Below the pieces are notes generated by a model. The model saw only the letters and a list, made by a program, of their open reading frames with translations, was not told where the DNA came from and searched no databases. The position numbers were made by a program, and so were the translations under genes. Shown here piece by piece: positions 47,212 to 59,199 of a stretch of 64,000 nt of DNA (its first letter is position 1; every line of letters begins with the position of its first letter). The DNA is from Epiperipatus broadwayi. Its lineage: Eukaryota > Onychophora > Udeonychophora > Euonychophora > Peripatidae. The DNA lies in the NCBI GenBank assembly GCA_028023455.1, contig JAQFVV010006208.1, positions 4,446,963-4,510,962 of the forward strand, in the 5' to 3' direction.

Positions 47212-47606
47212 TGAGTCTGATCAAGAATATAAGAAACGTCCAGTTGGAACTCCAACGGCATTTTTCAGTGATTATAGTGACTACAGTGATTATGATGGTT
47301 ATGATGTTCCAATGGAAAAACATCTTTTACCTCAGTTCATTCGCATTCCTGCAGATAAACAAGTGCAAGAGGGACAACTGACCAGGTTTGATTGCCGGGT
47401 CACAGGAAGACCATATCCAGAAGTAGTTTGGTTCCATGAAGGTCAACCTGTCATTGATGACATTACACATAAAGTGATTGTAAATGAAGGTGGAATTCAT
47501 TCTTTACTTATTACTGCAGTTAGCAGATTTGATCATGGAAAATTCACTTGTATTGCAAGAAATAAAGGCGGAGAAGCAAGATTTGAGGTTTCATTATCTG
47601 TGATTG
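47212..47606 (+). CDS. Exon 8: Asp-Tyr linker and complete Ig domain 4
   Basis: The acceptor is tataatttcag ending at 47211, and the donor is ATTG/gtaagt, a full consensus. One base completes a Ser codon; the exon ends in phase 1 (395 bases). It encodes residues 466-597. First comes a linker with SESDQEYKKR and the tyrosine repeat FSDYSDYSDYDGYD, then a complete I-set domain: PQFIRIP, EGQLTRFDCRV (Cys527), EVVWFHEG (Trp539), a conserved HKVIVNEGGIHSL segment, and DHGKFTCIARNKGG. The HK-x-(I/L)-V-x-E-x-G-x-HSL pattern is characteristic of the palladin/zormin/sallimus Ig group. It is the only Ig domain here carried whole by one exon. The Asp-Tyr run may bind cations or be tyrosine-phosphorylated, which is unproven. 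Confidence 0.95.
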
Positions 47607-48139
47607 GTAAGTTTAATCAATGAAAATATTTTGTATCATTGCATAAGACTTTAATAAAATATTTAATGAGGAGGATTAAGAATAATTTTTATGATGGTAT
47701 TAAGTATGACTGGATTTCAAACGGATTGACTTGGGTCTAAGTCTTGTTTTTTTTAAACATTTTTTAATTCTAATATTTTTTATAGTATTTTAACAATGTT
47801 ATTAATAGAAATTAGAAGTTTAGTTTAAAATACAATATTGTATTTTTATCTTCAGTATAAACTATTTTGTTGTATTTTATTACACCAAAAATTTGGGTGG
47901 ATATTAGATATTGTTTATGCTGATGATTTTTTTTTTTTGGCGAATAAATTTTTTAAAAATTAATTCTATATGCCAACAATGTTTTAAACATAAAGAGATC
48001 ATCATATTGCAAAGCAGTTTAGTTTTCTGTCCTAGATGGATATTTCACAACCTAATTTTTTGCTTTTTTAAACCAGCTTTGGAAAAAGGATTGGTAGATT
48101 TTTACACTATGATTAAGATAGGAAAATATGTATATATAT

Positions 48140-48800
48140 ATAAATCCAGACTTTCAAGCTTTTTTCAGTAATCCATTCCATCTTATACAACTGATATACA
48201 TAACTAAATGCATGTGTAAAGATCGCCAATATACATATTTCATGCTGAACTAGCACTCATTAGTTGGTCTAGATCATTATTCCCCACACATACACACTCA
48301 ATGCTCAGATTATATTAAGATAGAAATCCCCTAACTTTAATGGACAGGTTCCAATCTTCTCAACTCTAAAACTCTTCAGTCATCCATATCATAGAAAATC
48401 TGATGATGGTTTGTTCAAACCCCTTGTTTTCCTATTTTTGTTGTGTCATACCCAAATATAACACAATAAAAATTGGTATCAGCAAAAACTTTGACTGTTC
48501 CAGCCTCAGATATTCAGTGGTATGGATGGATGAAAAGTTGGAGAGTGGAGAAGATTGAAACCTGTCAATTAAAGTTTGGGGATTTTCTAGCTTAATATAA
48601 ACCGAGCACTGATTATATATATGTATGGAGGATGATGATATAGACCAAACGATGAGTGCTAGTTCAGCATGAAATATGTATATTGGAAATCAATTAAAGT
48701 TTTTGCATGCATGTGGCCATGTGCAGCGGGTATATAAGATGGAGTGGATGACTGAAGGTAGCTTGAAAGCCTGGGTTCAAATTCCCTGTAATTATACCTA
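48140..48800. mobile_element. Family G inverted pair
   Basis: Antisense 48145-48425 and sense 48470-48800. Cores are CTAATGA and ACGATGA, both mutated. Confidence 0.8.
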
Positions 48801-48844
48801 GCTTAAAATATAAATACTATACATGTATTTAAAATATTATATAT

Positions 48845-48975
48845 ATATATCAAATCACCACATATGGTTAAGATATTCAGCACTGCCCATGCGGGTTCTA
48901 ATATATTTATATATTTACTTCACAGAGGGCAGTGCTGAATTTCTTAACCTTGTGTGATGATTTGATATTTATTTT
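48845..48975. repeat. Fold-back, about 130 bp
   Basis: TATCAAATCA, GGTTAAGA and TTCAGCACTGCCC recur inverted. Confidence 0.85.
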
Positions 48976-49154
48976 GGTATAGCATTAAGCACTGGAATTA
49001 CTTTCATAAATATTATAACCTCAAAAGGAGAAAGAAGCATAATCATCAGTCTAAGAATACAGAGCAGGCTATAAGCAAAGCTCAGTAGGTTTTCTATATG
49101 ATATATGCTATAATAAAAAGAACTATAAGAGTAAAAATAATAATAATGACTAAG

Positions 49155-49659
49155 CATTGTAAATATACAAAGACAAAACTCTCCATACAGTAGTGCCATC
49201 CTGTGCTAAACAGAGTAATCAATGGATGCCAGAAGGCTTGTGCATAAAATTCCTATCTAGTGCCTACTCGTCCAATATCCCCAGACTAGTTTCTTGCTTG
49301 TGGCCATCATCAGTGAGGAGCCTTGGATCTGAGAGCACTGCACCTAGATTTTAGGATCTAATGCAACCCTCCAGCAGCCATCTTTTAATTCTACTTTACT
49401 ACAAAACTATGAGAATGAAATTTAAAACACAAAAATATTTTCAATCTAAGCTTATATAGTCATATGGGTCTGAACTCAATTCAGCACCCATCTATTTTGG
49501 TGTCTTTGGCTCTTAAACAACCATAGCCACCACTATCCTATTAGGCAGGATTGGTGTTAAACCACTAAACATCACATGATCACATTTTATACTAGCACAT
49601 TGTTTACAACAATTATGTGCTAGTATGAGATATGATCATGTGATTCATTGTAAATATAC
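49155..49659 (-). mobile_element. Family B long unit, antisense, 14-bp duplication
   Basis: CATTGTAAATATAC flanks at 49155-49168 and 49646-49659. A single long antisense unit carries on through CCATAGCCACCACTATCC and returns to the CATCACATGATCAC start, ending in a small hairpin. Confidence 0.92.
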
Positions 49660-50544
49660 TAACTAACATTTAATAAATTTTAAGACGAGGAGAAATCAAC
49701 TCATTCTGACAAAATATACATGCTCTTAATATTGAAAGCACATACCAAAGAGTAGTTAGGTTATAATACATTCTTTCTTATATATTTTTTATATCAACCT
49801 CCAATATAATACCACATCTCACAACCACTATTCTCAACATTTTGTTGCAATAAAATAATTCACAATTCAAACTTTTGATAAAGATAATAATGTTTCTTAA
49901 GTTTTATTTCTGCCACTTTACTTTTCAAAATACTTTCTTTTGCTGAAACAATTTCTTTTTAATCATTGATTATGATAATAAAATCTCAGGTTTCTTTATT
50001 AATTATTTCTAATATCTCAACATATATATTCTTACAACAAAGCACTAACAGATCCAACTTGTAACTCAGTTTTTGCCCAGTATTGCAGCTCAGCAGGGCA
50101 CGATTGCGAGCCAAGGGACTCTGTGGTTGTTTGCAGAAAATGACCTGACTTAAAAAGAAAAGTAAAAGAAGCTTGCTAAATTGCTTAAGTTAATCACACC
50201 ATCACCAGAAAAGTCACATGCTACAATATATCCAAGAAATGGAATACGTAAAGTCATTTGCATAAATTTGCATTGCAATTAACTAGTTTCATTAGTTACA
50301 ATATGACCATGACTGAGGGATACGTCCCTTGAAAGCACTTGGCCACATGTATACATATTTATTTTGTATTACTTTGTATTATTTTAAAAATTCAGCTTTG
50401 GGTGTCGTTGTTAGCACAATCATATTTATATTTCTAATATTAAAATTTTCACTTTTTTATTCTATTTATGAATGGTTAAACAATGAATGGCATCCTAATG
50501 AATTGGCATTTAACTATAAATCCCTGATAAAATTAACTTACAAT

Positions 50545-50977
50545 AAAAATTAATTTAAAACAGGCAAAACTCACTTACATATTGCCACACACAGCAAGCT
50601 CGAGTAATCATTGGATGCCAGAAGGCTTGTGCATAAAATCCCCATCTAATGCCTACTCATCCAATATCCCCAGACTAGTTTCTGGCTTGTGGCCTCCGTC
50701 AGTGAGGAGCCTTGGATATGAGGTCTTAGATCTAGATGGTGCTCTCAGATCCAAGGCTTCTCACTGATGAAGGCCATAAGCCAGACACTAGTCTGGGGAT
50801 ATTGGAAGAGTAGGCACTAGATTGGGATTTTATGCACAAGCCTTCTAGCATCCATTGATTACTCTAGCTTGCTGTGTGTGGAAATATGTATAGTGAGTTT
50901 TGCCTGTTTTAATAACAGTTATACCCAAGCATAAGAGGTGGTGGTCATGTGATGTTTATTGGCTTAAAAATTAATTT
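50545..50977. mobile_element. Family B fold-back with 12-bp duplication
   Basis: AAAAATTAATTT flanks at 50545-50556 and 50966-50977. The antisense core has one change (CTGACGG); the sense GAAAC reads GACAC. Confidence 0.88.
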
Positions 50978-50999
50978 GTTGAATTTTTTTTATATACTT

Positions 51000-52145
51000 A
51001 GAAAATTTAAAAAGCTGAGTGTTGAGCTTTACTGGCAAAGCTAAAGGTTGCAATATATATATACATATATAATGAGATGATATGGTCTCATGGCATATAT
51101 CATAGTATGTGTTTGTATATATATTTAAAAATAAAAAGGGAAAAATAGAAATGAATACAGGCAAAATTTAGTGTATATTTGTATTTAAAATCTAAATAAT
51201 GTATACATTCTTAAAAAATACTGTTATTTAAATATACATATTATATTAATATTTTAAGAAGGCCTCTTATATGTACATATAAGTTTAGATTCTCACCACA
51301 TTTTCTCCCAGACATTTAGTAATTTTACCACCAGTGGATAAGTGCAGGTCGAAATAATGACAAAGATTCTTTTGGTTGATTTTTATAGCATTTTTTAAAC
51401 TTTGGTTCTCATTAGTCTGTTTCTTAAATATTTGAGCAATATAAATTCAAACTACTAAAATAGTTTTTCCTTGGGCAAAAGCTATATTTAGCATTTCATT
51501 TATTTCTGGACCTCTCCTAGGCTTTTCCTCAAAATCAGAAAGGTCATATCACTTGGGAACAGACTGAATACTTCAAATGGCTTAACTAGTCAGGTTTGTT
51601 TTTCCTTCTTCAAATAATTTTGATATTCTAACTGGGCCTTGTGTCAGTACTTTATAATAGCTGTCTTCTTAGCCAATGAGGAATGCTTCTGAAGCTAGAA
51701 TTGCAATAGTTTTTAGTTATGTGATATAGGCAATGTGTATTTTGGCTCTCAACAAAAGTTTTATATCTTTCCTCTTCTTTCTTTTTATATTTTGTTTAAA
51801 AAAGGACTTTTTCAAAAGCCTTTGTTTGTTTTCATTCTTATTTTTAAATCTCGTTTTTCTGGCTTACCATTAATCCATTTTTTTTAATTTCTTGATTCTT
51901 TAGTTATGTTTAATCAAAATTTTGTTTGAATTCAACTTTAATTAAGCTTTTTCATTCTTCTTAATTAGTTGGTTTTCCTTTTTTATAATAGATTTTAACT
52001 TTATATAAATTGATAATCACAGTTTTGTTTTATAACTTAGCATATTAGGTATATATAAAGTTTTACATGTTTTACAAATCATGTGAATTTCTCTTTATGA
52101 ATACACATTTTATTATACTTATGCAATTATAAATATAATTTAAAT
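51000..52145. other. No confident feature
   Basis: AT-rich intron; no exon or known repeat recognised. Confidence 0.4.
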
Positions 52146-52149
52146 TATT

Positions 52150-52335
52150 TAAAACAGGCAAAACTCACTATATATATTGCCACACACAGAAAGCTAGAGT
52201 AATCAATGGATGCTTGTGCATAAAATCCCCATTTAGTGCCTACTCATCCAATATATATAGTGAGTTTTACCTGTTTTAACAACAGTTATGCACAAGCATA
52301 AGAGGTGGTGGTCCTGTGATGTTTATTGGCTTATA
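52150..52335. mobile_element. Family B short fold-back
   Basis: AAAACAGGCAAAACTCAC at the left and GTGAGTTTTACCTGTTTT inverted, with the full right end to GATGTTTATTGGCTTA. Hammerhead block deleted. Confidence 0.8.
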
Positions 52336-52739
52336 AGTTAAATTACATATGTCCAGATATCTATTGAAAGAATCTTTTATTACATTATTTTTATATTCGG
52401 AATATTTAGTACATCCTTCATTTTAAGCTTATTTAATTGAATTGGACTGTAACACATGATTTAGCTAGAGGTGGCCAAGTCCATAACATTACAATACTCC
52501 TGCTTTAAATGGATGATTCAGTGAAATAGAAGTGAACGTTATTTAAATTTTAAACCAAGTTCTTTTATTGCTTGACCATTAGTTCAGTCATTGACAACCA
52601 TAAATCCAAATCGAGTCATGAGATTTTGTCTTTTTTAACTATGTTCTAAACATTTTCGGATATCCATAACCATGTCATCATACATTGCCACAAGCAATAT
52701 CCCATACATCAGACTTGAGAATCAGTGTTATAATACTCA

Positions 52740-53400
52740 CTGTTGTAGTGTTTGTTGTGCACTCCAGAAAAACTAGAATTTGTTCGAGTGGTTGTTGTAG
52801 ATCGCGCACTGATAATGGAAGAAGTTAAGTAACATAATGGCGGATGATAATTCCAAGAGATATTTGCTTATTGCAAATATTTCTGGATAAAAGACGTTGT
52901 CTGATTGGACAAGGGTTAATTGCTACATTTATCAGCAAGCAATAAAAGACGGTGTAACAACTACGCAGGGGAAGGCAGTTATTAGCAGCCATGTTGGGAG
53001 AACATCAGGCAGTGTAATATCAGGAGTAGTAGAGAGCAGTCATGCAGTAGCAAGTTGCAGACCATGCGTTTGGAGAGCATCTGTTTGCAGACAATTCATT
53101 GGAGAGCAGTCGGTGCAGACCATTCCTTGGAGAGCATCCATGGCTGAGCTTCGTTGCAGACCAATTCATTTGGAGAGCCTCGTGGCAGACCAATGCGTTT
53201 GGAGAGCTTCGTTGGAAAAGAACAGCGTGGGAATTGTATAACGTTATTTGCTGACCGCACAGTATGACTTGGAGTTTTAACCTTGGCACAGTCATAAGTG
53301 CAGATATTACACTCACATACACATTTTATTTGACCATTCAAAATAACAGCTGGGTTAATGCTACCCACTGGATTTTCTGCTACAGGTATAGGTCCTACTA
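52740..53400. other. GC-richer block with degenerate 28-40 bp tandem repeat
   Basis: GCAGACCA-TTTGGAGAGC-like units occur about five times at 53055-53215. The block starts TGTTGTAGTG and has a higher GC content than its surroundings. It could be a solo LTR or unrelated insert. Open frames here are on both strands and have no recognised domain. Confidence 0.4.
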
Positions 53401-53863
53401 AAAAATACCCAAAGTGCTTAACTGGTATACAAAATAGTCCCAGGATATCTTGCCTGAGGTTCTAACTGACAAAAGGATGACCATCCTTTGTATATAAATA
53501 TAACAAATAATAAATGAGTAAAAATAAAGTATATCCACATAATTACCTAATTTACACAGATGTGTAGTTGAAAAACACATCATGACACCATCTATATTCA
53601 TTTCTCAGATAATCATAGAGATTGACATAACCAACTACTTTGTTTTATTAATTTATATCTCAGCAGAGAAAAGGTTTAATATTATATCTTCATTTCTAGG
53701 CAATATATTATTTTATTATTAATAAGAAATAAACTTCGGACATATTAGCACACTTCACTATTCCTAATATACTATTTTAGTCCACATCCTTCAATCATGT
53801 AGTGTGGCTATATTTTAGAAATAGATTATAGGATAAAAAAGAAAAATTGCATGATTACAATCC

Positions 53864-54219
53864 AGCAGTGAGAAAGCTTGTTAAAGGTTGCAAATATGAA
53901 GACACTCAGCTCGAACAATTATTTTAGGGAATATCTGATGTAGGCTTAAATGGCAATTGCTAGTCCCTATAGATTTAATTTATGATAAAGGGATTAATAT
54001 AGGAATAGTTCATGAAATTATATTAGTCCACTTGAAAGAATAGCAGTGAGAAAGCTTGTTAAAGGTTGCAAATATGATGACACTCAGCTCGAACAATTAT
54101 TTTAGGGAATATCTGATGTAGGCTTAAATGGCAATTGCTAGTCCCTATAGATTTAATTTATGATAAAGGGATTAATATAGGAATAGCTCATGAAATTATA
54201 TTAGTCCACTTGAAAGAAT
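53864..54219. repeat. Recent tandem duplication, 178 bp unit
   Basis: 53864-54041 and 54042-54219 are almost identical; two single-base differences were seen by eye (GAAGACAC/GATGACAC, TAGTTCATG/TAGCTCATG). Confidence 0.97.
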
Positions 54220-54574
54220 TTTAAAATTTTGAAAATCATAGCGAAAAATAGTGGTTTCATAAAGAAAACTGAGAGTAAAAATCAATCTGTTAAAAGTAAT
54301 TTTAAGGGTGTTATTGGTGTGCAAGGAAAGGTTATATGATGCAAATATATAAATTGAATAAGGAGCATTCCAAAAAGTATAAAAAGTTCTGGAAGTGAAG
54401 AATAAGCTCAATTTGTATTTAGAGATTATAATATTATTTGAACTATTTTTAGTAGAAATTGTTATTAGATCATTTCAAATAAAGATGGCTATGCCATATT
54501 TTGAGTACATTCCACTAAGAATCATTTAAAGTTGTAATTATAAATTTTATTAAATGCACATTATTATATTAAGT

Positions 54575-54725
54575 AATATTTACTAAGGCTGTAACCTTTA
54601 GGAATAAGCGTCTGAAAAATTCGAAGGTAGGGATCTCTACAGGTCTTAGCCACAAGCTTATGCTAGGAAGAAAAGAGGGAAATCTTCATTACTTCAACCT
54701 ACCTTTGTGAAACCAGGAAGGTTTA
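54575..54725. repeat. Fold-back N relative
   Basis: AATATTTACTAAGGCTGTAACC and CTCTACAGGTCTTA match 31970-32150 in rearranged order. Confidence 0.65.
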
Positions 54726-54802
54726 GATGTTGAAATTTTTAAATATATTACAAATCTTCTAAAAGACAATTTCAGTAATACTGCAGTGAACAAATAATTT
54801 AA

Positions 54803-55520
54803 GCCACCAAACATCATATGATCACCATTTTTATGCTTACACAAGTTGTTTTTCACAGAGGCAAAACTCTCCATAGAATGGCGCCACTCAGTGCAATCCA
54901 GAGTAATCAATGAATGCAGAAAGATTTGTGCACAAAATCCCCATTTAGTGCCTGCTCATTCAATACCCCCAGACTAGTTTTTAGTTTGTGGCTTTCATCA
55001 TTTAGCAGCCTTGGACCTGAGAGCACTGCACCTAGATCTTAGGATCTAATGCAATTCTCCAGCAATTCCCTTTGACTTTTTTAGCTAACTATAAAGCTTT
55101 GAATCCAAAATGAAAACACAACAATGTTTTCAAGCTATATCTGAACTCAGTTCAGCATCCATTCTTTTTGGTGACTTTCCAGTCACTATAATCCTATTGG
55201 GAAGGAATGGTATTAAACCATCAAACATCATATGATCACCATTTTTTATGTTTGCACAAGCTGTTTTTCACAGAGGCAAAACTCTTCATACAGTAGGGCC
55301 ACTCAGTGCAAGGGTTGCATTAGATCTTAAGATCTAGATGCAGTGCTCTCAGATCCAAGACTCCTTACTGATGAAAGCTACCGGCTAGAAATTAGTCTGC
55401 AGATATTGGATTAGTAGCCACTAGATAGATATTTTATGCACAAGCCTTCTGGCATCCATTGATTACCCTGGCTTGCACTGAATGGTGCTACTGTATGGAA
55501 AGTTTTGCCTCTGTAAAGAA
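54803..55520. mobile_element. Family B: two head-to-tail units, second folded back
   Basis: ACATCATATGATCACCATTT occurs at 54811 and 55225, giving a 414-bp period; the second unit then turns into its inverse and ends GCCTCTGTAAAG. Both cores are mutated. Confidence 0.88.
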
Positions 55521-56850
55521 CAATTTGTAGGATGATTTTCATTTTCGACTTTAATACACCCCAAGGCCAATTGAACTTCCAATTTGAAGTTGTTATTTTT
55601 CATAGGATATTAATGTTAATAATATTTAAATGGGTGGGGAGGGATCATATATAATGTGAAACTAAAATATAAAAAAATCATTTTTTTTTATTACAATGTA
55701 TATGGTTTGCTTATCTATGAGACAAATTTTAGCAGCTTTATTGACTATGTAATAAAGCATTTACAAAAGATATCTTTTTTAAAATATATTTTTGCTCTAT
55801 ATAATATTTGTGGTTCCTTTATCTTAATTTGTAAACAAATTTACACTTTAATTAGAATGAAAGTTCAATAAGAAATAATGTGTTTTTATATTCTGAATTT
55901 TGTTTTTGAAAAACGTCCAATACAGTAAATACACATACAATATATATATATATTATCAAAAGCTTGTAGTTATTTTTATAAAAGTGTTTCAGTTTGCTTG
56001 ATTTTAAATAAACTGTATAAATAAAAGATAACACAGTTTTTAAATAGACAATGATCAATAATCCTCTCCATAGTGAAGGAAAAGACAATATTTACAGAGA
56101 AGTCAAATGCCTGATTGTAAATATTTAAGATTTTCCATCTTTTATTCTTTAGATACAAATAGCTAGATAACGATTAACTATTGGAAGATTAACTGGATTA
56201 GTTGTAAGCAAATTTCTTAAAGAAAATTCAAATTTGGTTGGAACCTGAATTTTTTTTTTAAAATTTACCCAAATGAATTTAATGTTAGTTGATGAATCTT
56301 AATATATAGGCCACTAATCCATTTGATTTGAAAATAATTTTATTACATACATGCATATATATGTATATATTCTTATAAGTATATTTATGCATCGACACAT
56401 GAAAATCATTATATGTTTATATATATATTTTGTGCATTCTGGAAATTATAATTAAGTAAGTAAAACTCTAGTGCTAATTTAGTAATATTATACTATATAA
56501 TTAATTACATTAATCATTTGGGATTTCTTTCTTCTTCTGTAAAATAATTTACCAGAATTTTATTGATGAATTATTTATATTGTATGTACGATTTAATATT
56601 TTAGTCATAAAATATTTTTTTAAGAAATAACATAATTTTAAATTTAGATTAATATTTACTTTATAATCTTTTCAATTGTGTGTTTGTATGTTTCCAGGAT
56701 TGTTTCGCAAATGTGTTGAATAAGTATCACACAATCCATGGCAACAGTGGAAGGATTGCTATCTTTAAGAATTATATTTATATCATATCTATAATACTTT
56801 TAAGTATAATATTGCTCAAGACTGGATAGATTTATAAATAGATTCATAGA
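55521..56850. other. No feature seen
   Basis: Very AT-rich intron without recognised repeats. Confidence 0.5.
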
Positions 56851-56854
56851 AATC

Positions 56855-57000
56855 AGTCAACACTTAGGTAATCCCAATATCAATAACAGTCAACAATTTC
56901 AATCTGTTAAAAGGAGGTTGCCATGACAACAGATTGAGATTGTTGCTTTTATTAATATTGGGATTGTGTAAGTATAGACTGATTTTTATAAATTTACTAT
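56855..57000. repeat. Family H fold-back
   Basis: CAATCCCAATAT-type end inverted against ATATTGGGATTG; centre AAAAGGAGGTTGCCATGACA. Confidence 0.85.
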
Positions 57001-57705
57001 AATATTTTATAAATTTTATTAATTTGTTTTTTTCATAAAAAAATGTTGAAACCAAGTATTTATATATTTTTTATCATAAAAATTGATAAAATCAAGCATG
57101 TATTTATTCCAATTATTCATTGAATGTGTAACTGCTACTTTGCTCATACTATCACATCTTAGTTCTGAGTAAGTAAGAGTGGATACATTTTTTTTGGATC
57201 AAATTCATGTAGTTTTGACATTGTTTACCATCTTGGTGTGACAGTAGTTCAATGATATTGCTATTATATGGTATTTTTACTTTTGTGGAAGCCATTTTAA
57301 ATTATATCCACAAAATTATATCAAATAAAAATGATGTTGGTCATGGTATAACATTATAATAGACTATACAGTATTTATACAATGACCTAAATAAACAGTA
57401 CAAGATATTATATTTTAAGACAATAAACATCACATGACCACCACTTCTTATGCTTATGTATAACTGTTTTAAAACAGGCAAAACTCATTATACGTATTGC
57501 ACATACAGCAAGCTAGAGTAATCAATGGATGACAGAAGGCTTGTGCATAAAATCCCTATCTAGTGCCTACTCATCCAATATCCCCAAGCTAGTTTCTGGC
57601 TTGTGGCCTTTGTCAGTGAGGAGCCTTGGATCTGAGAGTGGTTTCTGGTTTGTGACATTCGTCAGTGAGGAGTCTTGGATCTGAGAGTGGTCTCAGATCC
57701 AAGGC

Positions 57706-57747
57706 TCCTCACTGATGAAGGCCATAAGCCAGAAACTAGTCTGGGGA
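57706..57747 (+). ncRNA. Hammerhead-like motif, family B, first of a pair
   Basis: TCCTCA, CTGATGA, AGGC-CATAA-GCCA, GAAAC, TA, GTC, TGGGGA; core and 6-bp stem I intact. Confidence 0.68.
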
Positions 57748-57756
57748 TATCAAGGC

Positions 57757-57798
57757 TCCTCACTGATGAAGGCCACAAACCAGAAACTAGTCTGGGGA
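57757..57798 (+). ncRNA. Hammerhead-like motif, family B, second of a pair
   Basis: Same layout 51 bp downstream; stem II has GCC changed to ACC, weakening it by one pair. Confidence 0.62.
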
Positions 57799-58433
57799 TA
57801 TTGGATGAGTAGGCACTAGATGGGGATTTTATGTACAAGCCTTCTGGCATCCATTGATTACTCTAGCTTGCTGTGTGTGGCAATACGTATAGTGAGTTTT
57901 GCCTGTTTTATATTATATTTTACATTGTCATTCAAGTATTATTAAAACATTTTTATTAATATTATCATATATCAATAAGATAAGAATAGTATTTTGATAT
58001 ATTTGCTTTATATTGTGTATATGTTTATGATATTTGTATATATTTTTAAATGATTGTAATTGCAAAATGAGCAAATCTATTGATAAATGTTGTATAATTT
58101 ACAAGATCATTTCGATATTTCAAGATCTATTGATAAACAGTAATAAAAATAGAAAGATCAATATCAGAAGTGATAAATTAAAATCTGTATTCAGCATTTT
58201 AAGACTAACTATTCTGACGCAATACCTTGGTTGTCTAGGGAAAAAACAAACAAATTTTGCTCATCTTGCAGACTCTTTTAGAAAAAATAAATAAATACAT
58301 GGAATTTAATCAAAAACAATGAATAATAATTTGTTTAAAGTTCATAATTCTTAATTAGAAGATAATTAGCCTTCTACTTGTGCTGTTTAATTATATTACT
58401 AACTTACCAAAGTTATAGTGAGTATGAAGGACA

Positions 58434-58865
58434 CTCTCAAACCTAAATGCAAAACACTTTTAGTATGCAGAAACTCTCAAACCTAAATGGAAAACAGACA
58501 CTTTTAGTATGCAGGACAATCTCAAACCCAAATGCAAAACAGACACTTCTAGTATGCAGGACAATCTCAAACCCAAATGCAAAACAGACACTTCTAGTAT
58601 GCAGGACAATCTCAAACCCAAATACAAAACAGACACTTTTAGTATGCAGGACACTTTCAACCCCAAATGCAAAACAGACACTTCTAGTATGCTGGACACT
58701 CGAACCCAAATGCAAAACAGACACTTTTAGTATGCAGGACATTTTCAAACCCAAATGCAAAACAGACACTTCTAGTATGCAGGACACTTTCAAACCCAAA
58801 TGCAAAACAGACACTTCTACTATGCAGGACACTCTCAAACCCAAATGCAAAATAGAGACTTTTAA
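58434..58865. repeat. Minisatellite, 45-bp unit, about nine copies
   Basis: Unit contains CAAACCCAAATGCAAAACAG, ACACTTCTAGTATGCAGGAC and a short joint; one unit is 42 bp. Because 45 is a multiple of three, long repetitive frames stay open on both strands; they are not genes. Confidence 0.97.
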
Positions 58866-59199
58866 AAGATAAGAACAGTCATCTTATCATTATATCTAAA
58901 TGCAATTATATATTTTAAAAAGTTTCTACCTTGTGTTTAGGTTTGAGATTTTCTTGCATACACAATATAACATTGGCAAAGGCAGTTTATTTTCTGATTA
59001 AGAATTAGTAACACAAATTATACTTGTAAATTATGTTTGTTATTAAAGTTCATAACATGAAACAGCATTAAATTATCTAAAAACGATGATTTCATTTAAA
59101 ACATTTTGTTCAGTCATATTTTCATTCACAATGAAAAATTGAAATTGCTTCCCTTTCTAATATTACATTTTTCTTTTGTGTTGAAGAATATAATATTCT

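Larger units (their letters stand above)
57406..57922. mobile_element. Family B fold-back with 12-bp duplication and two motifs in series
   Basis: TATTATATTTTA flanks at 57406-57417 and 57911-57922. The left end is the full CATCACATGACCACC end; the right end stops at GCCTGTTTTA. The ribozyme block is duplicated on the sense arm. Confidence 0.92.

Noticed and set aside
52897-53368. Three overlapping frames in the GC-richer block
   Set aside because: Tandem repeat units stay open in several frames; no domain recognised.
58434-58865. Regular repeats that could suggest a CRISPR array
   Set aside because: Units are contiguous with no unique spacers, in an intron-bearing animal-type genome.
58443-58872. 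Long open frames on both strands with a 15-residue repeat
   Set aside because: They come from a 45-bp minisatellite; no start context, splice structure or composition typical of a gene.
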